Assembly: GCA_047967505.1 (NCBI GenBank)
Contig: CM106538.1
Length of the DNA stretch: 64,000 bases
Direction: 5' to 3' (one strand)
Origin: Dipteris shenzhenensis
Taxonomy: Eukaryota > Polypodiophyta > Polypodiopsida > Gleicheniales
A program made the position numbers and the translations under genes. Positions 53,345 to 63,466 of the stretch are shown here, one piece after another. The notes under the pieces are model-generated. The model had not been told where the DNA came from. It saw nothing but the letters and a program-made list of their open reading frames with translations, and did no database searches. Each line of letters starts with the position of its first letter. Position 1 is the stretch's first letter.

Positions 53345-55726
53345 ATGGGCAGGCTCTCTGTCTGCAGTCATTCCCTCGTTGCAGGCAGGCTGAATGAGGT
53401 CAAGAAAATTCATAACCATACTGTGGGACGTTTAAATGATTTTCCACAGTATAAGGAAAACAAATCGATGCATCTGTATGTGAAGCGTGGGAGCTTGGTG
53501 GATGCTCGCCATGTGTTTGAAAACATGTCAATGCGTGACGTAGTATCATGGAACATTATGATCTTGGGGTATGCCAAGCAGGAAGAGGGTGCACTGGCTT
53601 TGGATTTGTATGCACGGATGCAACAGGAGGGTTTCCAACCGAGTGCTCGAACCTTTGTTGGTGTATTGAAGGCTTGCAGTAGCTTTCTTGTACTGGAAGA
53701 GGGGAAGGCAGGTGATGCGGATTCTGTGAAGATAGGATGCTTGGAGAAAGGTAGAGCCATCCACTCTCAAGTAGTAAAGGCTGGCTTTGAATCAGATGTG
53801 TTTGTTGGAACAACCTTGGTGGACATGAATGCAAAATGTGGCAGCATGGAGGATGCACGCTGTGTCTTTGATGAGCTGCCTCATCGTAATGTAGTCACCT
53901 GGAATGCCATGATCCTGGGTTATAGCAAAGAAGAAGAGGGTGCTCTGGCTTGGCAATTGTATGTACAGATGCAAGAGGAAGGTGTCATACCGGATCACCG
54001 TACCTTTGTGGGTGCATTGAAGGCCTGCAGTAGCCTAGTAGAAGTGGAAGATGTGAAGCAAGTTAATGGGAAACGTGCAAAATCAAGATTTCTGAAGAAA
54101 GGAAGAGCCATCCACTTCCAAGTATTAAAATGTGGCTTTGAGTCAGATGTATTTGTGGGAACCACCTTGGTAGATATGTACGTAAAATGTGGGAGCATGG
54201 AGGATGCCCGACATGTCTTTGACAAATCTTCTCATCATGATGTGGTTTCCTGGACAACCATGATTATGGGGTATAGCAAGCAGGAAGAGGGCGCACTGGC
54301 TTTGGAACTGTTTGGACGGATGAAACATGAAGGTGTCACACCAGATCATCGAACCTTTGTTGTTGCATTAAAGGCTTGCAGTAGTCTGGTAGCACTGGAC
54401 GAGGGGAAGCAAGTTGATGAAAACTTTACCAAAATAGGAGGCCTGAAGAAAGGTAGAGCCATTCACTCCCAAGTTTTAAAGATTGGCATAGAGTCGAATA
54501 AGAGTGGCTTTGACTCAAATGTATTTGTGGGAAACACTTTGGTGGATATGTATATGAAATGTGGGAGCATGGAGGATGCACAGTGTGTCTTTAACAGGTT
54601 GCCTTATCATACTTTGGTGTCCTGGAATGCCATGATCCTGGGATATAGCAAGCATGAAGAGGGTGGACAGGCTTTGGAATGGTATGCTCGGATGCAACAG
54701 GAGGGTGTCACACCCGATCATCGAACTTTTGTTGGTGTATTGAAGGCTTGCGGTAGTTTGGCAGAACTGGAACTGGGTAAGGAATTTGATGGGAAAGTTG
54801 TGAAGACAGGCTACCTGGACAAAGTTAGAGCCATTCATTCCAAAATAGTAAAAAGTGACTTTGAGACAGACATATCCGTGGGAACCACCTTGATAGAAAT
54901 GTATGCGAAATGTAGGAGCATGAATGATGCACGGTGTGTCTATGACAAGTTGCCATATCGCGATGAGGTTACGTGGGCTACCATGATCTTGGGTTATGCC
55001 GAGGAAGAAGAAAATGAGGAGGCTTTTAGAATCTATGCAGAAATGCAAGAGCAAGGTCTGACATCTGACAGCTGGGCCTTTGTTGCCATCCTAAAAGCTT
55101 GTAGCAACACAGCAGCCTTAGAAAGTGGAAAAGAAATCCATTCTCAGATTTGCAGGATTGGACTCGAGACTGTTACAATTGTGGCGAGCAGTCTTATCGA
55201 CATGTATGCTAAATGCGGAAGCATGGGTAATGCCCGAAAGGTGTTTGAAGCATTGTCCACTAGGGATGTTGTAACATGGAGTTCATTGATCGCAGGATAT
55301 GCCTGCCAGGGACAGAATGAATGTGTGTTTCATTTATTTGAGAGATTGAGCCAAGAAGGCATACTGCCAGATGGGGTCACATTCCTTAGTGTTCTCACAG
55401 CATGCAGTCATGTGGGTCTAGTGGACAAGGGCCGGAAATACTTTCAGGCTATGACCGAACAGTATGGTTTTATCCCCACAATGGATCACTATATTTGCAT
55501 GGTTGATCTCCTTGGACGTGCAGGCCAAGTGCATCAAGCAGTGGCAATGGTGGAGAAGATGCCTTTCAAACCGAATCTTGTTGTATGGTTGACCGTGTTG
55601 GCTGCTTGTCGAACGTGGAAGAATGTAGAGGTTGGAAGGCATGCCTTTGAAAATGTAGTGAGATTAGATGCAAACCATCCTGCAGCGTATGTCTTGATGT
55701 CAAATATATATGCAGAGAGTACATAA
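53345..55726 (+). CDS. PLS-class pentatricopeptide repeat protein, truncated in the E motif
   Basis: Intron-free frame of 793 codons from ATG 53345; the frame opens with GTG at 53324. PPR proteins of this class enter chloroplasts or mitochondria and bind RNA, usually for C-to-U editing. After a divergent N terminus come five P-L-S blocks, each with VV(T/S)WNAMILGY, TFVGVLKACSSL, GRAIHSQV and VDMYAKCGSMEDARCVF. A final P motif (VVTWSSLIAGYACQGQ) and an L2-like motif follow, then the E region (MDHYICMVDLLGRAGQV, FKPNLVVWLTVLAAC, NHPAAYVLMSNIYAEST). Blocks 1-4 carry a 16-residue insert between GK and AIHSQ; block 5 does not. Block 3 also has about eight extra residues (IESNKSGF). The protein ends abruptly where E+ and DYW domains would follow, and DYW-like debris lies downstream, so it may be a pseudogene or may act with a DYW partner. 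No transit peptide is obvious. Confidence 0.9.
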   Translation: MGRLSVCSHSLVAGRLNEVKKIHNHTVGRLNDFPQYKENKSMHLYVKRGSLVDARHVFENMSMRDVVSWNIMILGYAKQEEGALALDLYARMQQEGFQPSARTFVGVLKACSSFLVLEEGKAGDADSVKIGCLEKGRAIHSQVVKAGFESDVFVGTTLVDMNAKCGSMEDARCVFDELPHRNVVTWNAMILGYSKEEEGALAWQLYVQMQEEGVIPDHRTFVGALKACSSLVEVEDVKQVNGKRAKSRFLKKGRAIHFQVLKCGFESDVFVGTTLVDMYVKCGSMEDARHVFDKSSHHDVVSWTTMIMGYSKQEEGALALELFGRMKHEGVTPDHRTFVVALKACSSLVALDEGKQVDENFTKIGGLKKGRAIHSQVLKIGIESNKSGFDSNVFVGNTLVDMYMKCGSMEDAQCVFNRLPYHTLVSWNAMILGYSKHEEGGQALEWYARMQQEGVTPDHRTFVGVLKACGSLAELELGKEFDGKVVKTGYLDKVRAIHSKIVKSDFETDISVGTTLIEMYAKCRSMNDARCVYDKLPYRDEVTWATMILGYAEEEENEEAFRIYAEMQEQGLTSDSWAFVAILKACSNTAALESGKEIHSQICRIGLETVTIVASSLIDMYAKCGSMGNARKVFEALSTRDVVTWSSLIAGYACQGQNECVFHLFERLSQEGILPDGVTFLSVLTACSHVGLVDKGRKYFQAMTEQYGFIPTMDHYICMVDLLGRAGQVHQAVAMVEKMPFKPNLVVWLTVLAACRTWKNVEVGRHAFENVVRLDANHPAAYVLMSNIYAEST

Positions 55727-55980
55727 AAGATGCAGGTTATATGTGGAACTCTCAAGCATACAAGATGCCAGGAAATTTCATGAGATTAGATGCAAACCAT
55801 CCTGCAGGGTATGTCTTGATTTCAAACATATATGCATAGAGTTCATGAGATGCAGGTTATAAAAGGAACACTCAAGCATGCATGATTCCAGGAAATTTCA
55901 TGAGATTATAGATGCAAGCCATCCTGCAGCATTCAATCGTATATGCAAGTCTATGCTAAGATCCAGGTATTGAAAAGAAT
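55658..55980 (+). repeat. Tandem duplication over the 3' end of the PPR gene
   Basis: Three copies with period 120-122 bp begin at 55658, 55780 and 55900. Each opens (G/A)TGAGATTA(TA)GATGCAA(A/G)CCATCCTGCAG. Copies 1 and 2 share GTATGTCTTGAT(G/T)TCAAA and ATATATGCA, and the unit ends CAGGAAATTTC. The first copy encodes the E-motif end and contains the stop of the PPR frame; later copies repeat it in other frames with more stops. Copy 3 is partial. Confidence 0.88.
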
Positions 55981-56340
55981 GCCCAAAGATGCAAGAAGTC
56001 AGGAAGAGATAGTGGATTGATTTTTGTGGAATCGTGCATATGATTATGGTCAGTATAGGAGGCATCCTTGGACCATTGAGATATCAATGGAGGAGCAAGA
56101 TCCATGCCTGATTAGACTGTGCTCCATATGAAATAAAGTGATGATGGATATGAAGATGCAATGTTTAGGCAACACTGAGAAGCTGTGTACCGTTTGTGCC
56201 GCAATTGATAGATTCAAGGGGATAGCCATACAGGCAAAAATTGCGATGATTTACCAAGGCTACTGCTCGCATACGATGGTCAAACACACAAAGATTATTA
56301 CAAAGATTCAAGTCATATTCTTAATAGGTCTCCCCAACAT
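55981..56340 (+). pseudogene. Decayed DYW deaminase-like domain downstream of the PPR gene
   Basis: A plus frame from 56138 contains NTEKLCTVCAAIDRFKGIAI, which lines up with the C(x)H(S/C)EKLAIACALI...G..IR stretch of plant DYW domains. Shortly after comes YCSHTMVKHTKIITK, in the position of CxDCH....ISKI. The His of the catalytic HxE is Asn here (56171-56173) and the first zinc Cys of CxDCH is lost. Upstream (55990-56130) only scattered resemblance remains. In an intact PLS-E-DYW protein this domain would be fused to the PPR frame ending at 55726. Here it is separated by the tandem duplication and several stops. The assignment rests on a short alignment from memory. Confidence 0.5.
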
Positions 56341-57567
56341 GAAAACTTTCTTAAATGTATTAATTAGTGGAAAGGGAGGCTCATTGCTTCTTGCTTCACT
56401 GCTTCGCTGCTGCTGATCCCTGCCAGGCATAGCTGCAGACTGCAATTTTGATTTGTGCTAATCTAGCTTGAAGCGTTGGTGGTAACTCATCCATCAGTCG
56501 GCGCATGGGCTTGTTTACAGCGCATTCTCCTGATTGCAAAAAGTGGAGCCCTGTGGACTATACTCAAGTTCCTCAATCTATGCAAAGTGCATACAGTCAC
56601 TTGGCATGATTTATCCGCGGCAGTAACTCCCAGGTCTAATCGCAGCAGTCCAATTGCATCCTTGTGACATGGATCCATGGCAGCAACTCCGAGGACTAAA
56701 TCTCAGCAGTCAGTACTCCCTTCTTGTGCTTATGCTCCAGCTTATGCCATCTTAGAGGCAAATTGCCTCCAACTTATTCATCTTACAAGCAAATTGCCTC
56801 CGACTTGGGATCCATTTGTTTATGGTACTGTTTGAAAGAAGCGTCCCTGACTGCAAAAAGTGAGCTTTGTTTAATCTGATGAATCAAACATTCTTTTCCT
56901 ACTATTTTATACTACACTAATAATTCTCCTCCTACTTCAGGGGATACATAATTGGGGGATTGGGGTGCAATTTTGTGATAAATGATGGGACAAAACTGAG
57001 GTTCACAAAGCTAATCCTCATTCACAAATAAAGCTATTTTGTGTTGATGGTCTGATTTGCTCACTTTCCTTTGGTTAACTTATGGGTGCTCAGTGTTTTG
57101 TGCTCGTGAACCCTTAACCCAACCCATGCAATATGCATGCTGTTGTAGTCCATGGTGAGCTATGCGTGCAAATGTACTTTGGTGTGATGTAGAAGGACGT
57201 CAACGGAAACAACTTGGAGGTCGGGGTTGCTATTGAAAGGGAAACCGTATGGTGACGGGGGGTTGAGCGTAGAAAATAAATAGAGAACAATATAGACAAA
57301 ATGGAAGCAAACCACACATGTATTGTATTAAGGAAAGACTTTGTTTACAATGAAGCCGCCTCCGCTTGAACTGAGCACTCAGCTATGCAAGCTCCTAACC
57401 TAGCAAGCCACAGAGAGGTCACACAACTCGTGAACCACCAACTTGCTCTCTGTTACAATGTTTTACTACTAAGTCTTACTGCAATCAACTTCTATTTCTA
57501 ACAATCGCGGTTTGTTGAACCGCTGCTCATCATTGGTTTGCTGCCCTTAGCTTTAAGATGACGGCTC
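56341..57567. other. Unassigned region left of Copia E
   Basis: No gene is recognised. Short direct repeats occur: CAGTAACTCCCAGGTCTAAT / CAGCAACTCCGAGGACTAAA (about 56621-56650 and 56682-56712) and GCAAATTGCCTCC(A/G)ACTT (about 56757 and 56789). An LTR-like start on the minus strand (TGTTAGAAATAGAAG near 57502) lacks a purine tract and was not called. Confidence 0.4.
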
Positions 57568-57788
57568 TGAACAAATATGGAGAGAGGTGAGGAGAAGAGT
57601 GGAGATGAGGAGAGAGGGCACAGCTAGAGAGCACACCACAAATGACTAACTGTACACTATATTAGTTGTAAGTAATCAATATATACATCTCTTTTAGGGT
57701 TAGGGTTAGGGCTTCTAACCCTTGTGCCTTTTTAGCACTCTATGTATTAGTGCTATGCAACACGTTATGTTGAGATGAATCCTCAACA
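57568..57788 (-). repeat. 3' LTR of Copia E
   Basis: 221 bp. On the minus strand TGTTGAGGATTCATCTCAACA starts right after the purine tract CTTGAGGGAAGG, and the end is TTTGTTCA. It is the same family as the G and F LTRs, including CCCTAACCCTAACCCTAAAAG (about 57693-57714) and the CTCTCTCCTCATCTCCACTC end. The 5' partner lies right of the window. Confidence 0.85.
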
Positions 57789-59340
57789 CCTTCCCTCAAG
57801 ATCAACATCATGAAGTAGGCCTTCCCTCATGATGATGATTTTGGGGAATCGAAGAAGGGCTGAGCATTATATTTCATCACACTCCCTTAATGGGAATGTT
57901 CTTCCTTTGTGTCAAATCAAGAGCTTGTTGGTGCTTCTCGAAAAGCTATTTTCCAAGTGGTTTGGTAAAGATATCTGCAACATTCTCTTTGCTATTACAA
58001 TGCTGCAGTGTGATGTCACCAAGAAACACTCTTTCTCTGATGAAGTGCTCTCTGACATCAATGTGCTTTGTTGTCTTGGAGTAGTGTATTGGATTCTTGG
58101 CCAATGCTTGAGCCGATTGATTATCACAGTATGTTGTTGTTGGCTTTGATTTATCAAAGTAATTTGTTTATGACAATAGTCTTCAGAGCCATATAGCCTC
58201 ACATGCACATGTTGTGAGTGCCCTGTGCCCTATATTCTACTGCCGTTGAAGACAAAGAGAAAGTTGGTGTTTGCTTGATAACCATGATATTGCACCTTTA
58301 CTAAGGAAATATGGATATCCTTGTGTGAATCTCCTGGTCTCATGATCTCCTGCATAGTCACTATCACATTATCCATGCAACCTTGGATGACTTTCTCTGT
58401 ACTCTATTCCAAACTGTCTTGTACCTCTGATGTACCTTAAGACTCTTTTGGATGCATTTTAGTGACGGATTTGCTATAAACTGTGCTATTGAACTTATTG
58501 CATAACAAATATCTGGTCTTGTGATAGTCAGATATATAATTGATCCAATGAGTTGCCGATAGGACCTATCATTGACAGTAGGCTTGTTTGGTCAGGTTCA
58601 AACTTTGTTTTAATGGGAGTGGCTGCAACCTTTCAATCTTCCATATGAAACTTCTTCAGAAGACTGTCAGCATATTTTAGGTGACTCATGAAGGTGCTGT
58701 CTGAGTCTCTCCAGAACTCAATTCCAAGACGATAGTGCATAAGTCCAAGATCTTTCATGTCGAACTGTACAGATAATTCTTGTTTCAGCTTGCTGATGAA
58801 GCTATCATTACTTCCTGTCACAATCAAATCATCTACATGCAAAAGTGCAATATTGATGTCTTCCCCTTGAACTTTGTAGTAGAGAGTATGATTTGCATTG
58901 GACTTCATGTATCCCATATTAGCATAATACTTTTTGATTCTGTTGTACTAACTTTTAGGTGCTTGCTTTAAGTTGTAGAGACTTTTCTTGACATGGCAAA
59001 CTGGATTCTCTTTCCCTGGTTCAACATACCTTGCTAGTTATTGCATGTAGACTTCCTCGCCTAGGTAACCATTGAGAACATCATTCTTGACATCTAGTTG
59101 GTACACATTCCATCTGTTGAGTGTCGCTAGTGATATCAAAAACCATATGGAGTCCATCTTTGTTACTAGAGCATAAGTGTTATCATAGTCTTGGCCATAT
59201 TGTTGTGCAAAACCTTTGGCTTTGTATCTTTCAATGCTTCCATCTGGATTGTACTTCACTTTGTAAATCCATTTTTTTGCTAGGTGGAAGGTCACATAAT
59301 TCCCAAGTGTTGTTTTTGTACAAAGCTTCCATTTCTTCAT
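57789..59340 (-). pseudogene. Copia E reverse transcriptase and RNase H
   Basis: Minus strand. RT from 59340: NTWELC-like sequence reads KWIYKVKYNPDGSIERYKAK, WNVYQLDVKNDVLNGYLGEE, LKQAP, then INIALLHVDDLIVTGS (active site VDD near 58830) and GLMHYRLGIEF. RNase H in several frames: VLRYIRGTRQFGIEY, DYAGDHETRR, GAISWLSSKHQLS, TTTYCDNQSAQALAKNPI, KHIDVREHFIRERV, ADIFTKPLGK. Stops occur near 58495, 58630, 59040 and elsewhere. LDVKTAF is changed to LDVKNDV. It is an old copy. The non-autonomous element F retains the matching RNase H end, so E or a sibling is a plausible former source of enzymes. Confidence 0.88.
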
Positions 59341-59822
59341 TCATAGCAGTTTGCTATTCTGGCTTGTCAGCTGCATCTTCAAAGTACATTGGCTCTTCTT
59401 TGGCCATGATGGTAGTCATAAGAGGATAATTGGTAGTTTCAACTTAAATTGCTTTGTCTTTCTGAGCATCTATCAATCTGGCTGGTGGTTTACTTTCCCT
59501 AGTAGACCGTCTGAGTTGCTGTTGGTGCTTATGGTAATTCTTGCTCTTCTTCATCAATCTTTTCTATAGATGACTGAGTAATTAGTGTGTCTATTTCCTT
59601 TGTATTGATTTTTTACCATTCCGATTCTTCATAAAAAAGTCAATCTCTGGATATAATGACCTTTCGGTTGATGGGATCATACGGATTTTATGCTTTGCTT
59701 TCTTCATTGTAGCCAATCATGATGCATTTATGTGACTTAACATTCAACTTTTTACGATGATTGTCATGTATGTGGGCATATGCTATGCAACCAAATATGC
59801 GGAGATGCCCAATGCGTGGCTT
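59341..59822 (-). pseudogene. Copia E integrase C terminus (left of nested element F)
   Basis: From 59817 the minus strand reads RIGHLRIFGCIAYAHIHDNH, then KLNVKSHKCIMIGYNEES, the usual GCxAYxH and KCxFxGY block. A stop-broken stretch follows. It joins directly to YEAFTRHKP at 63467 on the other side of element F. GGCTT at 59818-59822 is the duplicated target. Confidence 0.85.
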
Positions 59823-60065
59823 TGTTGGAGAAACCATCTCAACATCATGTGTTAGATATGTGCATAGCGCTAACCCAATAGAGTGCTATAAAGGAAAGGA
59901 TTAGATGCCCTAACCCTAACCCTAAAAGGGTTTGTATATATTCTATATTTTCAACTAAATCTAGTGTACAGTTAGTCATTTGTTGTATGCTCTCTAGCTA
60001 TGCCCTCTCTCCTTATCTCCACTCTTCTCCTCTCCCCTCTTCATGTTTTGTCATGGTATTAGAGC
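59823..60065 (+). repeat. 5' LTR and primer site of Copia F
   Basis: 231-bp LTR (59823-60053), TGTTGGAGAAACC...TTTTGTCA. TGGTATTAGAGC (60054-60065) follows, one change from the usual TGGTATCAGAGC. It contains CCCTAACCCTAACCCTAAAAGGG near 59909-59931. The bases just before it, GGCTT, recur after the 3' LTR. Confidence 0.92.
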
Positions 60066-62498
60066 ATCCTTGTCTTCTGCTGAGACATGGTGTGAGAGAT
60101 TGAAAGATTGAGAGTTCTCTTAAGTGTTCTTCGTGAGAGTCCACTTCCAGTGAGAGATCTTCATCCTTTCTTTGAGGGTAGTTTTTCGTCATTTGAGGGA
60201 AAAAAATTTCCGTCCATAATTTCGTTCATTAAGAGTCCTTTGTGGGAATTCCAATCTGTCTTGATTTCGCTTATTGAGAGAGAATTCTCTTCTTCTTGCT
60301 TGAATGATCAGAGAGAAAAAGAGCGAGAGTCCTTCATAGTGATCTAAGAGAGTTGAGAGAAGTTCATCTCTATTCAAGAGAGTTCTTTGAGTGTTCCTTA
60401 CTTAATTTGTTGAGAGCTTTCGAAGCTCAAGAGAAAGACCCTCTTCTAAACTATGAAGAGAGGTGGCCAACCCCCTCCTCTACTCAACAACTAAGCAACA
60501 AACATAAGGCAACCTCTAAGTCGGTGACAATAGCTACGACTCAAAGGCAACGAGGCAATAAGCAGATTTGAAGGACATCTCAACCCATCTGCAGCATGGG
60601 CAATTCTCACAGCCCATCCACCATTATCTACAGCCAGCCAAGCTATCAGCCATCGCTCCAAACAATCCACGCAACTTCTCTGCACATGGATGGATGCTCT
60701 CGGCACTCAGCTTCTCTCCTTGAAATCTATCGGCAACTCTACAAGGCGCAACACCCTAGCGTTGGCGATCAACTACGACCTCCTAGAGCAAGGTGGCTCC
60801 TACAAAGTCCATGCATGCACTGCAAGTTTCGACTAAGGCAACCTCTAAACCTCCAACAACATGCTTAAATGAGCTCCACAGCTCACGGTTGATAGGCCAA
60901 CCTCAATTGGGTGCACTAACAAACAACCTCCTTGATTACGTGATGAATAGCCTCCTTCATCAAATGATGACTCCTCTAACGAATTGCCTCACCAACTACC
61001 ATCTCAACCTAGGAGCACCACATATGGCTTCCAACAGCTCCTACCCATCGGATCTCCAACTTCGTCCAACGACCTACGAGTTCCAACTACAGGTGCAACG
61101 AGCTACACATGGGCACCGACCTCCAACTATGAATGCCCAAGCCGCTCAGCTTCTATCATCCCAATTGGCCTCACCAAGCTTCACGACAAACTTCTAGCTC
61201 ACCAATGGTATCCTATGGGCCAACAATGCAAACACCTGTGCGTAATGCATCTTCTCTGTTGACGAAATCTTTCATAGATTTTGTTAGGAATCTCATAGAT
61301 TTTGACGACGCTTGAACCTTGAGTGGTAGCCGTTTTGCCACATGGCACCCTACTTGCAAGAGCAGGTATTCCTTATCTGCCATGTCGGCAGACCCTTATC
61401 TGACACGTCATTCTGCAGGCCAACTACCATATTATCATCGACCACTGTGTAGCAGTCACCTGCCACATCAGCCTGCATAGTTAGTGCCACATCATCAGAT
61501 GATTCAGGTACCACATCACTTGGCCACGTCACTCCATGTCATCTGTGCCACATCAGCACATCCATGCCATCAAGTTGACTAGTCAAAGTGCCATGTCATC
61601 TGCCATGTGGCATTGACCCTAGTTACCCCTGTACAGGCACACTGTACAGGCACACTGTGCACACTGCTGCATGTGCACACTCTTCACACCTTAGCAGTGC
61701 CCCATAGGCATACCCATACATGTGACCCTGAGTGCCATATCATCATTACCACCCTTTTTGCCCCTCCACCTAGATCAAGCCATATCTCTTGATCCATAAA
61801 GAATTTGAGGGTGCTTTAAGAAGAAAAAATGCTCAATTTTTTATGCTCTATGCGTTGTCACATCACCAGCACATTTTGGCTCAAGTATCACACTTTTAAG
61901 CCTTAGCAACAAATCCACTTCTTGCACGCACATTAGCCTCTACATCAACACATCTGACCCAACACCTAAAGCGAACAAAGAAAATGAATTATTTGCTGCT
62001 TTTTCATTGCTTGACGGTTAGTCTAGTCGTAGATCAGAGTACATTAGATCATCCATAGCAGAGAGAACTCCAAAGTAGCCAATTGAAGCCATGCCGAAAA
62101 ATTTCCTACTCTGTGTTAGTCCCTACGCTCACATGCGGTTTCACATCATCACATTTCTTGAAACTCGACGTTCCATAGTTTAGTGATCAGAATTCAGAGT
62201 GTTTAGAGCCATTGACCAATTGATCCGAGGGTAGATTGCACATTTGTTCATTTTACACACACATGCCATCATTGGAGAGCCTTATAGGCTATTTTCTGGC
62301 ATTGTGCACATTGTTTCAAGCTTGTAAAGCCTCTTGGCTATTCTCGGCATCATTTGCCACAAGTCTTGTAACAAATTGGGTTATATATTACAGTTCTATC
62401 TTCACCGTGACAATTCAAATTTCACTTGATACAGTCAGTGTATTGCAGTTGATCTAGACAGTGATTTTTCACAATAGATTGAGTACATTTCTTGCACC
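60066..62498 (+). other. Copia F leader, 2.4 kb
   Basis: Long non-coding leader. GAGAGATT/GAGAGTT-rich sequence (60080-60440) is followed by a C-rich stretch with unsupported frames (60440-61240). An array of imperfect CCAC(A/G)TCA(T/G)C units comes next (about 61330-61620), with GTACAGGCACACTG duplicated at 61630-61658, then AT-rich DNA up to the gag ATG. Copia G has the same succession. Confidence 0.6.
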
Positions 62499-63152
62499 AT
62501 GTCTATGACTAGCAACCTCAATTTGGAGGCATCTGTTAAGCTACACAACTCCAATTACGGCACATGCAAATACCGAATGGAGACCATTCTTGTACTTCAA
62601 GACAAGGGAGTATGTTGATGGGTCTCACTAGCAGCAGCGGGATCTACAAAGGGATCTATAGCTAGACCTATTGCACCAACAATGACCGCACCTATAGTAG
62701 ATCCTACCATTGCTCGAGCACAGGCAGAATGGGACAAGAAAAACAAATATGCATATCATTTGATCAAGCATAATGTGCAAACTGCTTGATGAATCAAAGC
62801 CAACAACAATATACTGTGATAATCAATTGGGTTAAGCGTTGGCCAAGAATCCAATATATCAATCTAGGACAAAGCACATTGATGTCAGAGAGAGCACTTC
62901 ATCAGAGAAAGAGTGTTACTTGGTGACATCACAGTGCAATGTTAAGATAGCAAAGAAAATATTGCAGACATCTTTACCAAACCACTTGGCAAAGAGCCTT
63001 TTGAGAAGGATCGACAAGCTCTTGGTTTGACACAGAGGAAGGGCATTCCCATTGAAGGGTGTGATGGAATGTAATGCTCAGTCCTTCGTCGATTCCCCAG
63101 AATCATCATCTTGAGGGAAGCCCTACTTCATGATGTTGATCTTGAGGGAAGG
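62499..63152 (+). pseudogene. Copia F gag N terminus fused to RNase H C terminus
   Basis: ATG at 62499 opens MSMTSNLNLEASVKLHNSNY, a Copia gag start, broken by TGA near 62616 and continuing to AQAEWDKKNKYAYHLIKHN. At about 62785 it passes straight into RNase H sequence: DESKPTTIYCDNQ, ALAKNPIYQSRTKHIDV, frame changes, then DIFTKPLGKEPFEKDRQAL. The purine tract CTTGAGGGAAGG ends at 63152. Most of gag and all of protease, integrase and RT are deleted, so F can only have moved with proteins supplied by a relative. The RNase H end matches Copia E closely. Confidence 0.85.
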
Positions 63153-63461
63153 TGTTGAGAAACCATCTCAACATCATGTGTTAGATATGTGCATAGCACT
63201 AACCCAATAGAGTGCTATTATAAAGAAAAGAAGTAGATGCTCTATCCCTAACCCTAACCCTAACCCTAACCCTAAAAGGGTTTGTATATATTCTATATTC
63301 TAAAAGAATTAGATGCCCTAACCCTATTCCTAAAAGGGTTTGTATATATTCTATATTTTCAACTAAATCTAGAGTATAGTTAGTCATTTGTGGTGTGCTC
63401 TATAGCTGTGTCCTCTCTCCTCATCTCCACTCTCCTCCTCTCCCCTCTTTATATTTTGTTA
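63153..63461 (+). repeat. 3' LTR of Copia F, with expanded CCCTAA repeats
   Basis: 309 bp, 78 bp longer than the 5' LTR. The extra length comes from a second copy of the CCCTAA...AAAAGGGTTTGTATATATTC segment (about 63247-63297 and 63317-63358) and from expansion of CCCTAA to about five units (about 63247-63277). It ends TTTTGTTA rather than TTTTGTCA. GGCTT at 63462-63466 matches 59818-59822. Confidence 0.9.
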
Positions 63462-63466
63462 GGCTT

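Noticed and set aside
53410-55054. Minus-strand frames opposite the PPR gene
   Set aside because: They are antisense shadows with the same 117-codon periodicity as the PPR repeats and no motifs of their own.
57480-57502. LTR start TGTTAGAAATAG on the minus strand
   Set aside because: No purine tract before it, no matching partner and no element sequence in the expected position.
60793-61262. Host gene captured by Copia F
   Set aside because: Frames in the C-rich leader lack motifs and the same kind of C-rich leader is present in Copia G.
63247-63277. Interstitial telomere or chromosome end
   Set aside because: The CCCTAA tract is inside an LTR, is short, and occurs at the same place in three other LTRs of the family.
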